Of a stretch of 64,000 nucleotides of DNA, positions 9,717 through 18,154 are shown in pieces. The notes beneath the pieces are model-generated. The model saw nothing but the letters and a program-made list of their open reading frames with translations. It had not been told where the DNA came from and did no database searches. How positions within the stretch are numbered: the stretch's first letter is position 1; every line of letters begins with the position of its first letter. Source of the stretch: Pseudonocardia abyssalis (lineage in GTDB: Bacteria > Actinomycetota > Actinomycetes > Mycobacteriales > Pseudonocardiaceae); the NCBI RefSeq assembly GCF_019263705.2, contig NZ_JADQDK010000001.1:3596001-3660000 (forward strand). The letters are read 5' to 3'. A program made the position numbers and the translations under genes.

Positions 9717-10732
9717 GCCATGGCCCCCTCGGGCGCGGCGAGCTGCAGCTCCGCCGGGACGGGGATGTCGTAGAGACGGGCGGCGTTGAGGCCCAGGATC
9801 TTCTTCCTGGTGGCCGTGGTGAGCTTCGCGTAGTCGGTGAACGCCTCGTCGTCGGGCATCTGCCAGTCGACCAGGCCCTCGACCTGCCACTTCGGGGTCC
9901 AGATGTTGTAGTCGCCGCCGAAGAGCATCTTGTCCTCGCCGACCCAGAACAGCAGCTCGCCCATCACCTTCGCGAACATCTTCGGCCGGGCGTGCATCAG
10001 GCCGCCGACGACGACCGAGAGACCGGCGTAGACGTTGGGCTCCTGCACCGCCATGAAGCAGAAGTCCTCGATGCGCGGCAGGCCGACGTGCTCGACGATG
10101 AAGTTGAGGCCCTGGAAGTCGGTGGCGGCGTGGTCGACGTCGGAGACGTCGAACGCGTCCTTGTCCAGCGGCCAGATCGTGGGGCCCTTGTGGACGTGGA
10201 TGTTGCGGATCCCGAGCTCCTGGGTCCGCTCGAGGAAGCGGTAGCACTCGGGGTCGGTCAGCTTGAAACCGCGGGAGTCGCCGTTCCACTCCGCCGTGTA
10301 GAGCTTGACGCCCTTGAAGCCGTACCTCTTGTGGTCCTCGGTGAACTCCTTCCAGCTCGCCTCGCCGTCGCGGGCGTCCCAGCGGCCGTTGACGATCCAG
10401 CGGTCGCCGTACTTCTCGAGCAGCGCCGCGTTCTGGGCCGCGGTGTTGAAGCCGTCCTTGTACCACTCCCGCAGGTAGGTCGACTGGAACACCGTGTGGT
10501 CGACGTGACCCTCGACGAAGACGTCCCGCTCGAAGTCCTCGGGCGTCGGCCGGAGGAACTTCTCGTAGTCCCAGTGGGTCTCCGGCGGGCCGAGCTGGTG
10601 GTAGCCGTAGAAGCAGTCGATCCAGCCCTTGGCGTAGTGCTCGGCACCGGGCACCCAGTTCTCCCGGCCCGCGTTCCAGAAGTGGCTGTGGGAATCGACG
10701 ACGAAGTACTTCTCGCCGTTCTTCTCGTACAT
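9713..10732 (-). CDS. Amidohydrolase of the propane-monooxygenase accessory type
   Basis: 339-residue TIM-barrel amidohydrolase (amidohydrolase_2 family). Metal-site motifs DSHSHFWN near residue 13, IHVHKGP mid-protein, FIVEHVGLP and a late GGDYNIW where relatives have GSD. Long segments (YEKNGEKYFVVDSH, GVKLYTAEWN, DVSDVDHAATDF) match, from memory, the amidohydrolase encoded after prmABCD/mimABCD in mycobacteria, Gordonia and Pseudonocardia. Its exact role there is unknown. RBS GAGGAG lies 6 bases before the ATG. It is preceded by a 117-base gap holding a palindromic operator candidate, below a FadR-type regulator gene. Confidence 0.88.
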   Translation of the reverse strand: MYEKNGEKYFVVDSHSHFWNAGRENWVPGAEHYAKGWIDCFYGYHQLGPPETHWDYEKFLRPTPEDFERDVFVEGHVDHTVFQSTYLREWYKDGFNTAAQNAALLEKYGDRWIVNGRWDARDGEASWKEFTEDHKRYGFKGVKLYTAEWNGDSRGFKLTDPECYRFLERTQELGIRNIHVHKGPTIWPLDKDAFDVSDVDHAATDFQGLNFIVEHVGLPRIEDFCFMAVQEPNVYAGLSVVVGGLMHARPKMFAKVMGELLFWVGEDKMLFGGDYNIWTPKWQVEGLVDWQMPDDEAFTDYAKLTTATRKKILGLNAARLYDIPVPAELQLAAPEGAMA

Positions 10733-10827
10733 GGGGTCTCCTCGCGTCGGTGGACTCCCCCATCAGAGGCGCACCTCACACGTCTGACAACCCGCTCAAT
10801 TCTCACCTAGCGATAATTCGACCACAT

Positions 10828-10841
10828 ATCAGATGTCTGAT
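10828..10841. promoter_or_regulatory. Candidate GntR/FadR operator before the amidohydrolase operon
   Basis: Perfect inverted repeat ATCAGA-TG-TCTGAT in a locally AT-rich stretch, just after the FadR-family stop codon and about 100 bases upstream of the amidohydrolase start. Matching half-sites occur nearer the gene (ATCAGA near 10762, GTCTGAC near 10781). FCD-type GntR regulators bind short palindromes of this size. The link to the adjacent regulator is inference. Confidence 0.5.
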
Positions 10842-10849
10842 GTCCGCCG

Positions 10850-11572
10850 CTACGTCGTGCGGAACAGCTCGATGATCACGTCGAAGTTCTCGATCGTGGC
10901 CGCCGCCGCGGCGACGGGGTCGCCCGCGCTGATGGCGTCGAACAGGGCCGCGTGCTCGTCCGCGGTGTCCGGCAGCGGCTCCTGGTCGACCAGCGCGGCG
11001 AGGGCGTGGCCCAGCGGTTCCCGGAACTGGTCGAACAGCGCCAGCAGCAGCGAGTTCCCGGTGATCGCGACGACGCACCGGTGGAACTCCGTGTCGGCCT
11101 CGACGAACGCGTCGGTGTCACCGCCGACCGACCGCTGCCGCCGGTCGAGCGCGGCCTTCAGCGCCGCCACGTCGTCCGGGCGGGCGTTCTCCGCCGCCAG
11201 CCGCGCCGCCTCGACCTCCAGAGCCCGCCGCACCTGGTAGACCTCCACGATCCGGGCCCGGCGCACCAGCCGGGACGTGTGCGCGTGGTCGTCGCGCGTC
11301 AGTCCGGTGACGTCGGGCCGCGGCGGGTGCTCCGCGGCGAAGGTCCCGGACCCCTGCCGGACGACCAGCAGCCCCTCGCGGCTGAGCACCCCGATCGCCT
11401 CGCGCAGCGACGACCGGCCGACGCCGAGGTCCCGGGCGAGTGCCGCCTCGGACGGCAGCCGCTCGCCGGGCCGCCACCGGCCGTAGGCGAGGTCGTCGCG
11501 CAGCGCGTTCTCCACCCGCTGCACCACGCTCCCGTTGCCGAGGTGGCGGGCGGACGGGTCGTCGACGGTCAC
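10850..11572 (-). CDS. FadR/GntR-family transcriptional regulator (FCD domain)
   Basis: 240-residue regulator. The N-terminal winged helix has the GntR signature (RPGERLPSEAALARDLGVGR then SSLREA) and the C-terminal all-helical FCD ligand domain shows the metal-binding pattern (DTEFHRCVVAITGN, later DEHAALFDAI). It starts with GTG overlapping the upstream GH16-like gene by 4 bases (GTGA), so the two are coupled. The accessory pair amidohydrolase/DUF59 is the likely target because the gap between them holds a palindrome. The ligand is unknown; FCD domains usually bind organic acids. Confidence 0.9.
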   Translation of the reverse strand: MTVDDPSARHLGNGSVVQRVENALRDDLAYGRWRPGERLPSEAALARDLGVGRSSLREAIGVLSREGLLVVRQGSGTFAAEHPPRPDVTGLTRDDHAHTSRLVRRARIVEVYQVRRALEVEAARLAAENARPDDVAALKAALDRRQRSVGGDTDAFVEADTEFHRCVVAITGNSLLLALFDQFREPLGHALAALVDQEPLPDTADEHAALFDAISAGDPVAAAAATIENFDVIIELFRTT

Positions 11573-12048
11573 GGGGTCCTCCTGGCGAGCGGCTGGTCGG
11601 AGACCGGGTACCGGTCCGGTGGGGCGGCGCCGACGACCCGGCGCACGACCCGCTCCGGCGGCGGCTCCACGGTCCCGGGGACCGCCCGGTCCGGGAAGTC
11701 GAACAAGCCGATGATCAGCAGCATCGGGTACCCGGGCGACCGCGTCGAGCGGCGGACGACCTCGTCGTCGACGAGGAGGTCGACGCCGCCGGGTCGCCGG
11801 TCGATCGCGTACCGGTGCAGTTCGGCGACGTCGATCCCGCGGCGGTCGGCGGAGAACTCCTCGTGCAGGGCCGGGTCCGCGCACCACACGGGATGGTCGT
11901 CCGGGATCGCCGGCCGCAGGCCCTCGTCGCCGACGCGGTGGGTGGCCGCCCGCGAGCTCCACGCCGGGGGGTACGCGGGGGTCCAGACCGGGCGGTCCAG
12001 CTCCAGGGGCGGGAAGCGGTCGTCGAAGGCGCTCACGACCGGCGACAC
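11569..12048 (-). CDS. GH16-like protein lacking its catalytic centre (internally deleted)
   Basis: 159-residue product from GTG 12048 (GGAGG seven bases upstream). The first 50 residues (LDRPVWTPAYPPAWSSRAAT, IPDDHPVWC) look like the start, and the last part (AELHRYAIDRRPGGVDLLVD, SPGYPMLLIIGLFDFPD) like the end, of a family of actinobacterial GH16 beta-glucanase-fold proteins. The middle, which should carry the ExDxxE catalytic motif and about 80 or more residues, is absent, yet the frame is open throughout. It is probably a decaying or non-catalytic derivative. Family assignment rests on remembered relatives. Its stop overlaps the FadR-type gene. Confidence 0.6.
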   Translation of the reverse strand: MSPVVSAFDDRFPPLELDRPVWTPAYPPAWSSRAATHRVGDEGLRPAIPDDHPVWCADPALHEEFSADRRGIDVAELHRYAIDRRPGGVDLLVDDEVVRRSTRSPGYPMLLIIGLFDFPDRAVPGTVEPPPERVVRRVVGAAPPDRYPVSDQPLARRTP

Positions 12049-12061
12049 TAACCTCCCTCCC

Positions 12062-12628
12062 GTGGACCTCGACGCGCTCGCCGCCCGGGTCCGTGCCGCC
12101 CCTCCGCGGTGCGGCGCCACGCGCCTGGTCTGCGTCGACGGTCCGTCGGGGTCGGGGAAGACGACGTTCGCCGGTCGGCTGGCCGCGGTGCTGGGCTGTC
12201 CCGTGCTGCACCTCGACGACCTCTACCCCGGCTGGGACGGCCTCGCCGCCGCGGTACCGCTGCTGCACGACGGGGTGGTCGCGCCGCTGGTCGCGGGCCG
12301 GCCGGCGAGCCACCGGCGGTGGGACTGGGCGGGGAACGGGTTCGCCGGGACCGTACCGGTCGGCCGCCCGGAGGTGCTGGTCGTCGAGGGTGCGGGCAGT
12401 GGTGCCCGGGTGATCGCCGCGCACGCGGTGCTGCTGGTGTGGCTGGAGGCACCCCGGGCGGAGCGGTTCCGGCGGGGCATCGCCCGCGACGGCGAGGCCT
12501 ACCGCCCGCACTGGGAGCGCTGGGCCGCGCAGGAGGCGACCCACTTCGCCGCGGAGGGCACCCGCGGGCGGGCCGACGTCGTCGTCGATACCGCCCTCAC
12601 CCCGCCACCGGGCGCTCGTAGCGGCTGA
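12062..12628 (+). CDS. Uridine kinase-like P-loop protein
   Basis: 188-residue P-loop kinase fold. Walker A GPSGSGKTT at 27-35, followed by LHLDDLYPGWDGL, the Asp-Asp pattern of the uridine kinase/phosphoribulokinase group, and VEGAGSGAR in place of the usual VEG(I/V) strand. GTG start at 12062. The 3' end overlaps the convergent GNAT gene by 32 bases. Substrate not determined: small actinobacterial proteins of this type are annotated as uridine kinase without biochemistry. Confidence 0.8.
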   Translation: MDLDALAARVRAAPPRCGATRLVCVDGPSGSGKTTFAGRLAAVLGCPVLHLDDLYPGWDGLAAAVPLLHDGVVAPLVAGRPASHRRWDWAGNGFAGTVPVGRPEVLVVEGAGSGARVIAAHAVLLVWLEAPRAERFRRGIARDGEAYRPHWERWAAQEATHFAAEGTRGRADVVVDTALTPPPGARSG

Positions 12629-13124
12629 CCAGCGGCTCCCCCGACGACCAGCGCACGAACTCCATCGGGATGCGCACATCGCCGCGGTGCTCGAACCCGG
12701 CGTCGGCGTAGTAGGCGCGCAGCCGTGTGTTGGCGGCGTCGCAGTCGAGCCGCATCCGGTCGCGGCCGTGGCGGCGGATCTCGCCGTCGACCCAGTCGAG
12801 CAGCGTGCACCCGATCCCCGCGCTCCGGCGGCGGACGGCGAACCGGTGCAGGTATCCGGCGCGGCCGTCGTCCTCCCCCGCGGCGTCGACCCAGAGCGGG
12901 TCGGTCCACTCCAGCGCGAACGTCGCCACCACCGCGTCACCCGACTCGACCAGCCACATCCGCCCCGACCCCAGGGACGGCTCGATGTACTCCGGGCGGA
13001 ACGCGGCGGGCCACTGCGTCACGCCGCGGCGGGCGAGCCAGGCCGCGGCGTCGTCGAGCACGGCGAGGACGGTGGCTCCCTCGTCGGGGCGGGCGGCACG
13101 GACGGTGACCGGGTCGGCGATCAT
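12597..13124 (-). CDS. GNAT family N-acetyltransferase
   Basis: 175-residue GNAT protein starting at ATG 13124 (MIADPVTVRAARPDE). Motif A reads YLHRFAVRRRSAGIGCTLLD, where the usual Q/RxxGxG/A is RRRSAGIG, followed by DCDAANTRLRAYYADAGF, a standard GNAT C-terminus. Longer upstream reading would enter low-complexity sequence and is rejected. The 3' end overlaps the uridine-kinase-like gene antisense by 32 bases. Substrate unknown. Confidence 0.82.
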   Translation of the reverse strand: MIADPVTVRAARPDEGATVLAVLDDAAAWLARRGVTQWPAAFRPEYIEPSLGSGRMWLVESGDAVVATFALEWTDPLWVDAAGEDDGRAGYLHRFAVRRRSAGIGCTLLDWVDGEIRRHGRDRMRLDCDAANTRLRAYYADAGFEHRGDVRIPMEFVRWSSGEPLVSRYERPVAG

Positions 13125-13253
13125 CACGCGATCCTGCGTCCGCGGGACCTCCGCCGCCACCGCAGGGACGGGATCGCCGTGTGCGGTGCAGGGCGGCCAC
13201 CGATGTCCGCATCGCACCGCGGCCGCCGACCACGGGACGGCCGACGGGGCGGG

Positions 13254-13925
13254 TCACCGTGCGCCGGCGAGCCGGTCGACGAGCGCCGTGACCGCCTCGG
13301 GCAGCTCCCGCACCGCACGGTCGCGCTCCGCGGCACCCGATCCGGTCCGGACCAACCGGACCCGTGCGCCGTGCCCGGTGCCGTCGAGCAACTCCCACGG
13401 CTCGCCGTCCAGCACGGCCCGCACCTCGTCGGCGGGATGGACCAGCTGCCGCTCGACGTGCACCTCCCACGCCTCGGCGGTGCCGGCCACGGTCGGCTCC
13501 GACAGCCCGAGCTCCTCGACGTAGCGCTCGTGCAGCACACGGTGGTCGAGGGGATCGGTCCCGTCCAGCACGGCGAAGCACGTGTCCCACCCGGCGGCGA
13601 AGCTCGCGGCGCCCGCCCGGTCGTCGAAGCTGTGGACGAGCAGCAGGACCGAACCGTCGCCGTCGGGGCGCAGTTCGAAGCGCAGGTGGTCGGCCTCCCA
13701 GGTGAACGCGATCAGCCTCGGCGGGTCGAGGTCGGTGACGACGCCGTCGCCGCCGAACCCGAAGACGACCTTCCCGCCGACGCGCGGTTCGATCGTCGCC
13801 CCGCTGGGGAACCAGGTCGCGAGGCGTCCGGGTTCGGTGAGCGCGGGCCAGACGCGCTCGGGCGGGTGGGCGAGCCGGCGCTCCATGCGGAGCACCGAGC
13901 GGCCGTCGGTGGTGGTCAGGTTCAC
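13254..13925 (-). CDS. SRPBCC (AHSA1-like) domain protein
   Basis: 223-residue START/AHSA1-like protein. The first 140 residues hold the fold's hallmarks: LAHPPERVWPALTEPGRL, ATWFPSG, and later LVHSFDDRAGAASFAAGWDT. The last 80 residues add a second, shorter segment of unclear origin. It starts with GTG overlapping the ArsR stop by 4 bases. ArsR-AHSA1 pairs are very common in actinobacteria; the regulator presumably controls the pair and the SRPBCC protein may bind a small hydrophobic ligand. Confidence 0.85.
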   Translation of the reverse strand: MNLTTTDGRSVLRMERRLAHPPERVWPALTEPGRLATWFPSGATIEPRVGGKVVFGFGGDGVVTDLDPPRLIAFTWEADHLRFELRPDGDGSVLLLVHSFDDRAGAASFAAGWDTCFAVLDGTDPLDHRVLHERYVEELGLSEPTVAGTAEAWEVHVERQLVHPADEVRAVLDGEPWELLDGTGHGARVRLVRTGSGAAERDRAVRELPEAVTALVDRLAGAR

Positions 13926-14233
13926 GGCTTCTCCTCGTCGGCGGCGTCGAGGTGGCGTTCGAGGGCGTCGAGCCGGTCGGCCCACATCCAGCGGTAGGGC
14001 GCGAGCCACGCGTCGACCTCGGCGAGCGGACCGGGCTCCAGCTCGTACCAGCGCCGCTGCGCCTCCGCGCGTACGCGCACCAGCCCGGCGTCGCGCAGCA
14101 CCTTGAGGTGCTTGGACGTGCCGGGTTGGCTCAGCCCGAGCGCCGCGGTCAGCTCGCCCACCGACCGCGGGCGCTCCCGGAGCAGGTCCAGGATCTGCCG
14201 TCGGGCGGGCTCGGCGAGCACTGCGAACGTCAC
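13922..14233 (-). CDS. ArsR/SmtB-family transcriptional regulator
   Basis: 103-residue winged-helix repressor (ARRQILDLLRERPRSVGELT, then LSQPGTSKHLKVLRDAGLV as recognition helix). There is no metal-binding CxC motif, so it belongs to the group paired with SRPBCC/AHSA1 genes rather than to metal sensors. The GTG at 14233 sits 7 bases after a good -10 element with no room for an RBS, implying leaderless translation. A 12-bp palindrome in the promoter spacer is the likely operator. Confidence 0.9.
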   Translation of the reverse strand: MTFAVLAEPARRQILDLLRERPRSVGELTAALGLSQPGTSKHLKVLRDAGLVRVRAEAQRRWYELEPGPLAEVDAWLAPYRWMWADRLDALERHLDAADEEKP

Positions 14234-14239
14234 GCCGCG

Positions 14240-14269
14240 AACATACCCGAACAGCTATATAGCTGACAA
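14240..14269 (-). promoter_or_regulatory. ArsR promoter with palindrome in spacer, probably leaderless
   Basis: On the minus strand TTGTCA (14269-14264), an 18-base spacer and TATGTT (14245-14240) form a standard -35/-10 pair. Position +7 after the -10 is the G of the GTG start (14233). The self-complementary AGCTATATAGCT (14253-14264) overlaps the -35 end and spacer, where a bound ArsR dimer would block polymerase. Confidence 0.7.
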
Positions 14270-14276
14270 GAGATGC

Positions 14277-15788
14277 TCAGCCCTTCTCGCCCCGGCCGAT
14301 CCGCTCCCCGAGCCGCGAGTGGTGCCGCCCGTAGGCGAAGTAGACGACCACGCCCAGCACCATCCAGATGACGAACCGCAGCCACGTCTCCACCGACAGG
14401 TTGAGCATCAGCCAGACGCACGCGAGCACCGCGAGGATCGGGACCAGCGGCACGAGCGGGGTGCGGAACGCGCGCGGCAGGTCGGGCCGGGTGCGGCGCA
14501 GCACGACGACCCCGATCGAGACCAGCACGAACGCGAACAGGGTGCCGATGTTGACCATCTGCTCGAGGTCGCCCGCCGGGAAGAACGTGGCCACCAGCGC
14601 GACGACGACGCCCACCAGCAGCGTGGCCCGTGCCGGGGTGCCGCGCTCGCCGGTGCGCGACAGCGAGCGCGGGAGCAGCCCGTCGCGTGACATCGCGAAC
14701 AGCACGCGGATCTGCCCGAGCATCAGCACCATGACGACGGTGGTGAGCCCGACGAGCGCACCGATCGCGATGACGGTGGCCGCCCAGTCGACGCCGAGCG
14801 AGGCGAACGCGGTGGCCAGCGTGGCCCCGGTGCCGTCCTCGGCGGTCCGCAGTTCCGTGTAGGGCACCATCCCGGTCAGCACGAGGGAGACACCGACGTA
14901 GAGCATCGTGACGATCACCAGCGAGCCGAGGATGCCGCGCGGCAGTGACTTCTGCGGGTTCCTCGTCTCCTCCGCGGTGGTCGCGACGACGTCGAAACCG
15001 ATGAACGCGAAGAACACCAGCGACGCGGCGGCGAGCAGGCCGTAGATGCCGTAGACGCTGCTCCCCTCGCCGCCGAACAGCGACAGCAGCGACTGGGTGA
15101 TCCCGCCCTCCGCCTCGCCGCCCGAGGCCGGCGGCGGGATGAACGGCGAGTAGTTGGCCGGGTTGACGTAGCGGAGTCCCACGACGATCACGAGCAGCAC
15201 GATCGCGACCTTGATCGCGGTGAACACCAGGCTGACCCGGCTGGAGATCTTCGTGCCGAGCACCAGCAACGTCGCGAGGACGACGATGAGCAGCAGAGCG
15301 CCCCAGTCCATCGTGACCGGCCCGAGCGGGATCGAGGTCCGCACCTGCAGGCCGAACTGGGCGAACACCGTGGCCAGGTACTCCGACCAGCCCTTGGCGA
15401 CCACCGACGACCCGACGGCGAACTCCAGCACGAGGTCCCAGCCGATGATCCACGCGACGAACTCGCCGAACGTGGCGTAGGAGAACGTGTACGCCGATCC
15501 GGCCACCGGGACGGTCGAGGCGAACTCGGCGTAGCACAGCGCGGCCAGCCCGCAGGCGACCGCGGCGAGCACGAACGCCAACGACACCGACGGCCCGGCG
15601 ACGTCGCCCGCGGTGCTCGCGGCAAGGGTGAAGATGCCCGCCCCGACCACGACCGCGACCCCGAAGACGATCAGGTCCCAGGTGCCCAGGTCCTTGCGGA
15701 GCTTGGTGTCCGGCTCGTCGGTGTCGGCGATGGACTGCTCCACCGACTTGGTCCGGAAGATCCCCGACTGCCTGTCCCGTACCGCCAT
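14277..15788 (-). CDS. Cationic amino-acid/polyamine permease (APC superfamily)
   Basis: 503-residue integral membrane transporter with about 12 hydrophobic segments. The first helix contains the APC substrate motif VVGAGIFTLAAS, and FFAFIGFDVVATTAEETRNP is the CAT-family signature. The C-terminus is charged (GRHHSRLGERIGRGEKG). The order relative to manA matches Rv3253c of M. tuberculosis, annotated as a cationic amino-acid transporter. Start ATG at 15788. Specificity is not provable from sequence. Confidence 0.92.
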   Translation of the reverse strand: MAVRDRQSGIFRTKSVEQSIADTDEPDTKLRKDLGTWDLIVFGVAVVVGAGIFTLAASTAGDVAGPSVSLAFVLAAVACGLAALCYAEFASTVPVAGSAYTFSYATFGEFVAWIIGWDLVLEFAVGSSVVAKGWSEYLATVFAQFGLQVRTSIPLGPVTMDWGALLLIVVLATLLVLGTKISSRVSLVFTAIKVAIVLLVIVVGLRYVNPANYSPFIPPPASGGEAEGGITQSLLSLFGGEGSSVYGIYGLLAAASLVFFAFIGFDVVATTAEETRNPQKSLPRGILGSLVIVTMLYVGVSLVLTGMVPYTELRTAEDGTGATLATAFASLGVDWAATVIAIGALVGLTTVVMVLMLGQIRVLFAMSRDGLLPRSLSRTGERGTPARATLLVGVVVALVATFFPAGDLEQMVNIGTLFAFVLVSIGVVVLRRTRPDLPRAFRTPLVPLVPILAVLACVWLMLNLSVETWLRFVIWMVLGVVVYFAYGRHHSRLGERIGRGEKG

Positions 15789-15892
15789 GGCGGGGAACCT
15801 ACGTGGGCCGGCGCCGCACTGTCACGCGCTGGGTGACGGCTGCTCACCGCCCCGTCCCTGTCCGGCCATCCGGGTGCGGGACAACCGGCGTC

Positions 15893-17152
15893 GTGGCCTC
15901 CCCCGACCAGACCGTCACCGCTCCCCTGCCCACGATCCGGCCGCGGCGCGCGGCGGTGGGCGGGGCCCTCGCCCTGCTGTGCCTCGCCGCGGTCCTGCTG
16001 GACGCCGCCGCGGATCTCCTGCCCGACGACCCGCTCGCCGGGGTACTCACCCCGCTCCGGCTGGTCGTGCTGCTGGGCCTGGCCGCGCTGGCCGTGGCCC
16101 GACCGGTCCCGGTGCGCACCCCGTTCGACCTGCCCGTCGCGCTGCTGCTGGTCGCGGCGGCGGTAGCGACCGCGCTGAACGGGCAGCCGTGGTCGGGCTG
16201 GCGGGCCGTCCTCACGGGCGCGGCCGTGCTGTACCTGACCGCCGGCGTGCGGCGCGTGGTCCCCGGGGCCTGGCCCGCGCTGGCCCTGCTCGCACTGCTG
16301 GGCGTCGGCGTCGCCGCGACGGCGGCCGCGCGGCAGAGCGCGAACGGCACCGGCACCGGGTTCTGCCGCGGCGCGCTCGACGGGTCGGCCGACCTGTGCA
16401 CGGGCGTCGAGATGATCCGCGCGACCGGCACGTTCGCCAACCCCAACCTGCTCGCCGCGTTCCTGGTCCTGCTCTTGCCGATCGCCGCCGCCGGTGCCAC
16501 GGGGCTCGCCGACCGCGCGTCCCGGCTGGTCGGCACGGCGGTGGTCGTCGTCGGGTACGCGGCGCTGCTGCTGACGGGCTCGCGCGGCGGCGTCCTCGCC
16601 GCGGTCGCCGGGGTCACGGCGTTCGTCGTGCTGCGACACCCGACCCGACGACGACTGCTGCTCGGGGCCGCGGCGGCGGTCGGGGCGGGCGGGCTGCTGG
16701 TCCTGGTCTCCGGCGGGCGGTTCGGGGTGCGCTCCGACGTGTGGTCGGCGGCGGTCGCACTCCTCGTCGACCGGCCGTGGGGGGTGGGCCTCGGTCGCGC
16801 CGGCGCGCTGCTCGACGCGTCGGTCCCCGGCGACGAGGCGTTCGCGCACGCCCACGACCTGTGGCTGAACTGGGCGGTCGAGGCGGGCCTGCCCGGGCTG
16901 GCGGCCGCGCTGTGGATCACCGCGGTGGCTGCGGCCGTGGTGCTGCGGGCGGCGGGACGCGGGTCGGCCGTCGCCGCGGCGGCCGGGGCCGGACTGGCCG
17001 GGTTCGCGGTGCTGAGCCTGGCCGACCACCCCGCTAACGCCGTCCGCGTCGCCGCCGCGCTCGCGGTGGTGCTCGGGGTCGTGGCCGCCGAGTCGCGGGC
17101 CCCGGGTCAGACCGGGACGGCCGGGGTCCGGTCCAGGTCGGGCTCCAGGTAG
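15893..17152 (+). CDS. O-antigen ligase-like (Wzy/RfaL) membrane protein
   Basis: 419-residue polytopic protein, about ten hydrophobic segments, with the O-antigen ligase family hallmarks: FANPNLLAAFL, LTGSRGGVLAAVAG and the periplasmic-loop motif AHAHDLWLNWAVEAGLPGL. The family links sugar polymers to a lipid or to another glycan. GTG start at 15893 without a clear RBS. The last 46 bases run antisense into the cation transporter gene. It is isolated from the glycan cassette at 43926-53780 but could serve it. Confidence 0.83.
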   Translation: MASPDQTVTAPLPTIRPRRAAVGGALALLCLAAVLLDAAADLLPDDPLAGVLTPLRLVVLLGLAALAVARPVPVRTPFDLPVALLLVAAAVATALNGQPWSGWRAVLTGAAVLYLTAGVRRVVPGAWPALALLALLGVGVAATAAARQSANGTGTGFCRGALDGSADLCTGVEMIRATGTFANPNLLAAFLVLLLPIAAAGATGLADRASRLVGTAVVVVGYAALLLTGSRGGVLAAVAGVTAFVVLRHPTRRRLLLGAAAAVGAGGLLVLVSGGRFGVRSDVWSAAVALLVDRPWGVGLGRAGALLDASVPGDEAFAHAHDLWLNWAVEAGLPGLAAALWITAVAAAVVLRAAGRGSAVAAAAGAGLAGFAVLSLADHPANAVRVAAALAVVLGVVAAESRAPGQTGTAGVRSRSGSR

Positions 17153-18030
17153 ATCAGCCGGGCGTCGGGGACGGCCGCCCGGACGCGGCCCTCCGCCTCG
17201 TCGATCGCCAGGGCGACGGCCTCCACCGCCAGCCCCGGCGTCAGCGCGATCTTCGCCGCGACCAGCAGCTCCTCCGGCCCGATGTACTGCGTGCGGACGT
17301 GGATGACCCGCTGCACGTCGCCGCCGACCAGACCGCCGGTGATCCGGGCCAGGACCGGTGCGGTGGCGCCCTCGCCGATGAGCAGCGACTTCATCTCGAT
17401 GATCAGGACGATCGCGATGACGCCGAGCAGCAGGCCGATCGCGATGGTGCCCAGCGCGTCGAACACGGGGTTCCCGGTCACGACGGTGAGCCCGACGCCG
17501 AGCAGCGCGAACATCAGCCCGATGAGCGCGCCGAAGTCCTCCAGCAGGACGACCGGCAGCTCCGGCACCTTGGACTGGCGGATGAACTGCCACCACGTGC
17601 CGGAGCCCTTGAGCGGTCGGGACTCGACGATCGCGGTGCGGAAGGAGAACGACTCCAGCCCGATCGCCACCAGCAGGATGGCGACGGCGACCAGCGGCGA
17701 GGTCAGGCCCTCGGGCTCCTGCAGCTTGTGGACGCCCTCGTAGAGCGCGAACACCGAGCCCAGGCTGAACAGCAGCAGCGCCACGACGAACGAGTAGAAG
17801 TAGCGGTCGCGGCCGTAACCGAACGGGTGCTCGGCCGTGGCCGCGCGCCTGGCCTGCCGTCCTCCGAGGAGCAGCAGGCCCTGGTTCGAGGTGTCGGCGA
17901 CGGAGTGCACCGCCTCGGCGAGCATCGACGACGAGCCGGTGATCAGCCAGCCGACGAACTTCGCGACCGCGATCCCGGCGTTGGCGAGCAACGCCGCCAC
18001 GATCGCCCGGGTCCCACCATGTCCAGCCAC
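17107..18030 (-). CDS. Cation diffusion facilitator transporter
   Basis: 307-residue CDF family exporter of divalent metals (Zn, Fe, Mn or Co). About six membrane segments; metal-site motif HSVADTSNQG in the second, HPFGYGRDRYFYSF in the loop, and LEDFGALIGLMFALLG in the fifth. A cytoplasmic C-terminal domain follows (LLIGEGATAPVLARI to the stop). GTG start at 18030 with a G-rich RBS; upstream in-frame sequence is low complexity and excluded. Metal specificity unknown. Confidence 0.9.
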   Translation of the reverse strand: MAGHGGTRAIVAALLANAGIAVAKFVGWLITGSSSMLAEAVHSVADTSNQGLLLLGGRQARRAATAEHPFGYGRDRYFYSFVVALLLFSLGSVFALYEGVHKLQEPEGLTSPLVAVAILLVAIGLESFSFRTAIVESRPLKGSGTWWQFIRQSKVPELPVVLLEDFGALIGLMFALLGVGLTVVTGNPVFDALGTIAIGLLLGVIAIVLIIEMKSLLIGEGATAPVLARITGGLVGGDVQRVIHVRTQYIGPEELLVAAKIALTPGLAVEAVALAIDEAEGRVRAAVPDARLIYLEPDLDRTPAVPV

Positions 18031-18154
18031 GACTGCCCCCTGATCCCGCCGGTCGATCGGTGGGAACACTACCCAGCGGGGGCGCGGTGGGCCGGGACCG
18101 GACCCGGACTCGAAACGGACGAAAGACCTGATCAGCGCACTACGCGCGGAACGG

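Noticed and set aside
10850..12940. A 696-residue continuous frame covering the FadR-type regulator
   Set aside because: Only the last 240 residues look like a protein; upstream parts overlap the GH16-like, uridine-kinase-like and GNAT genes in the wrong frame, and GTG 11572 is a natural start.
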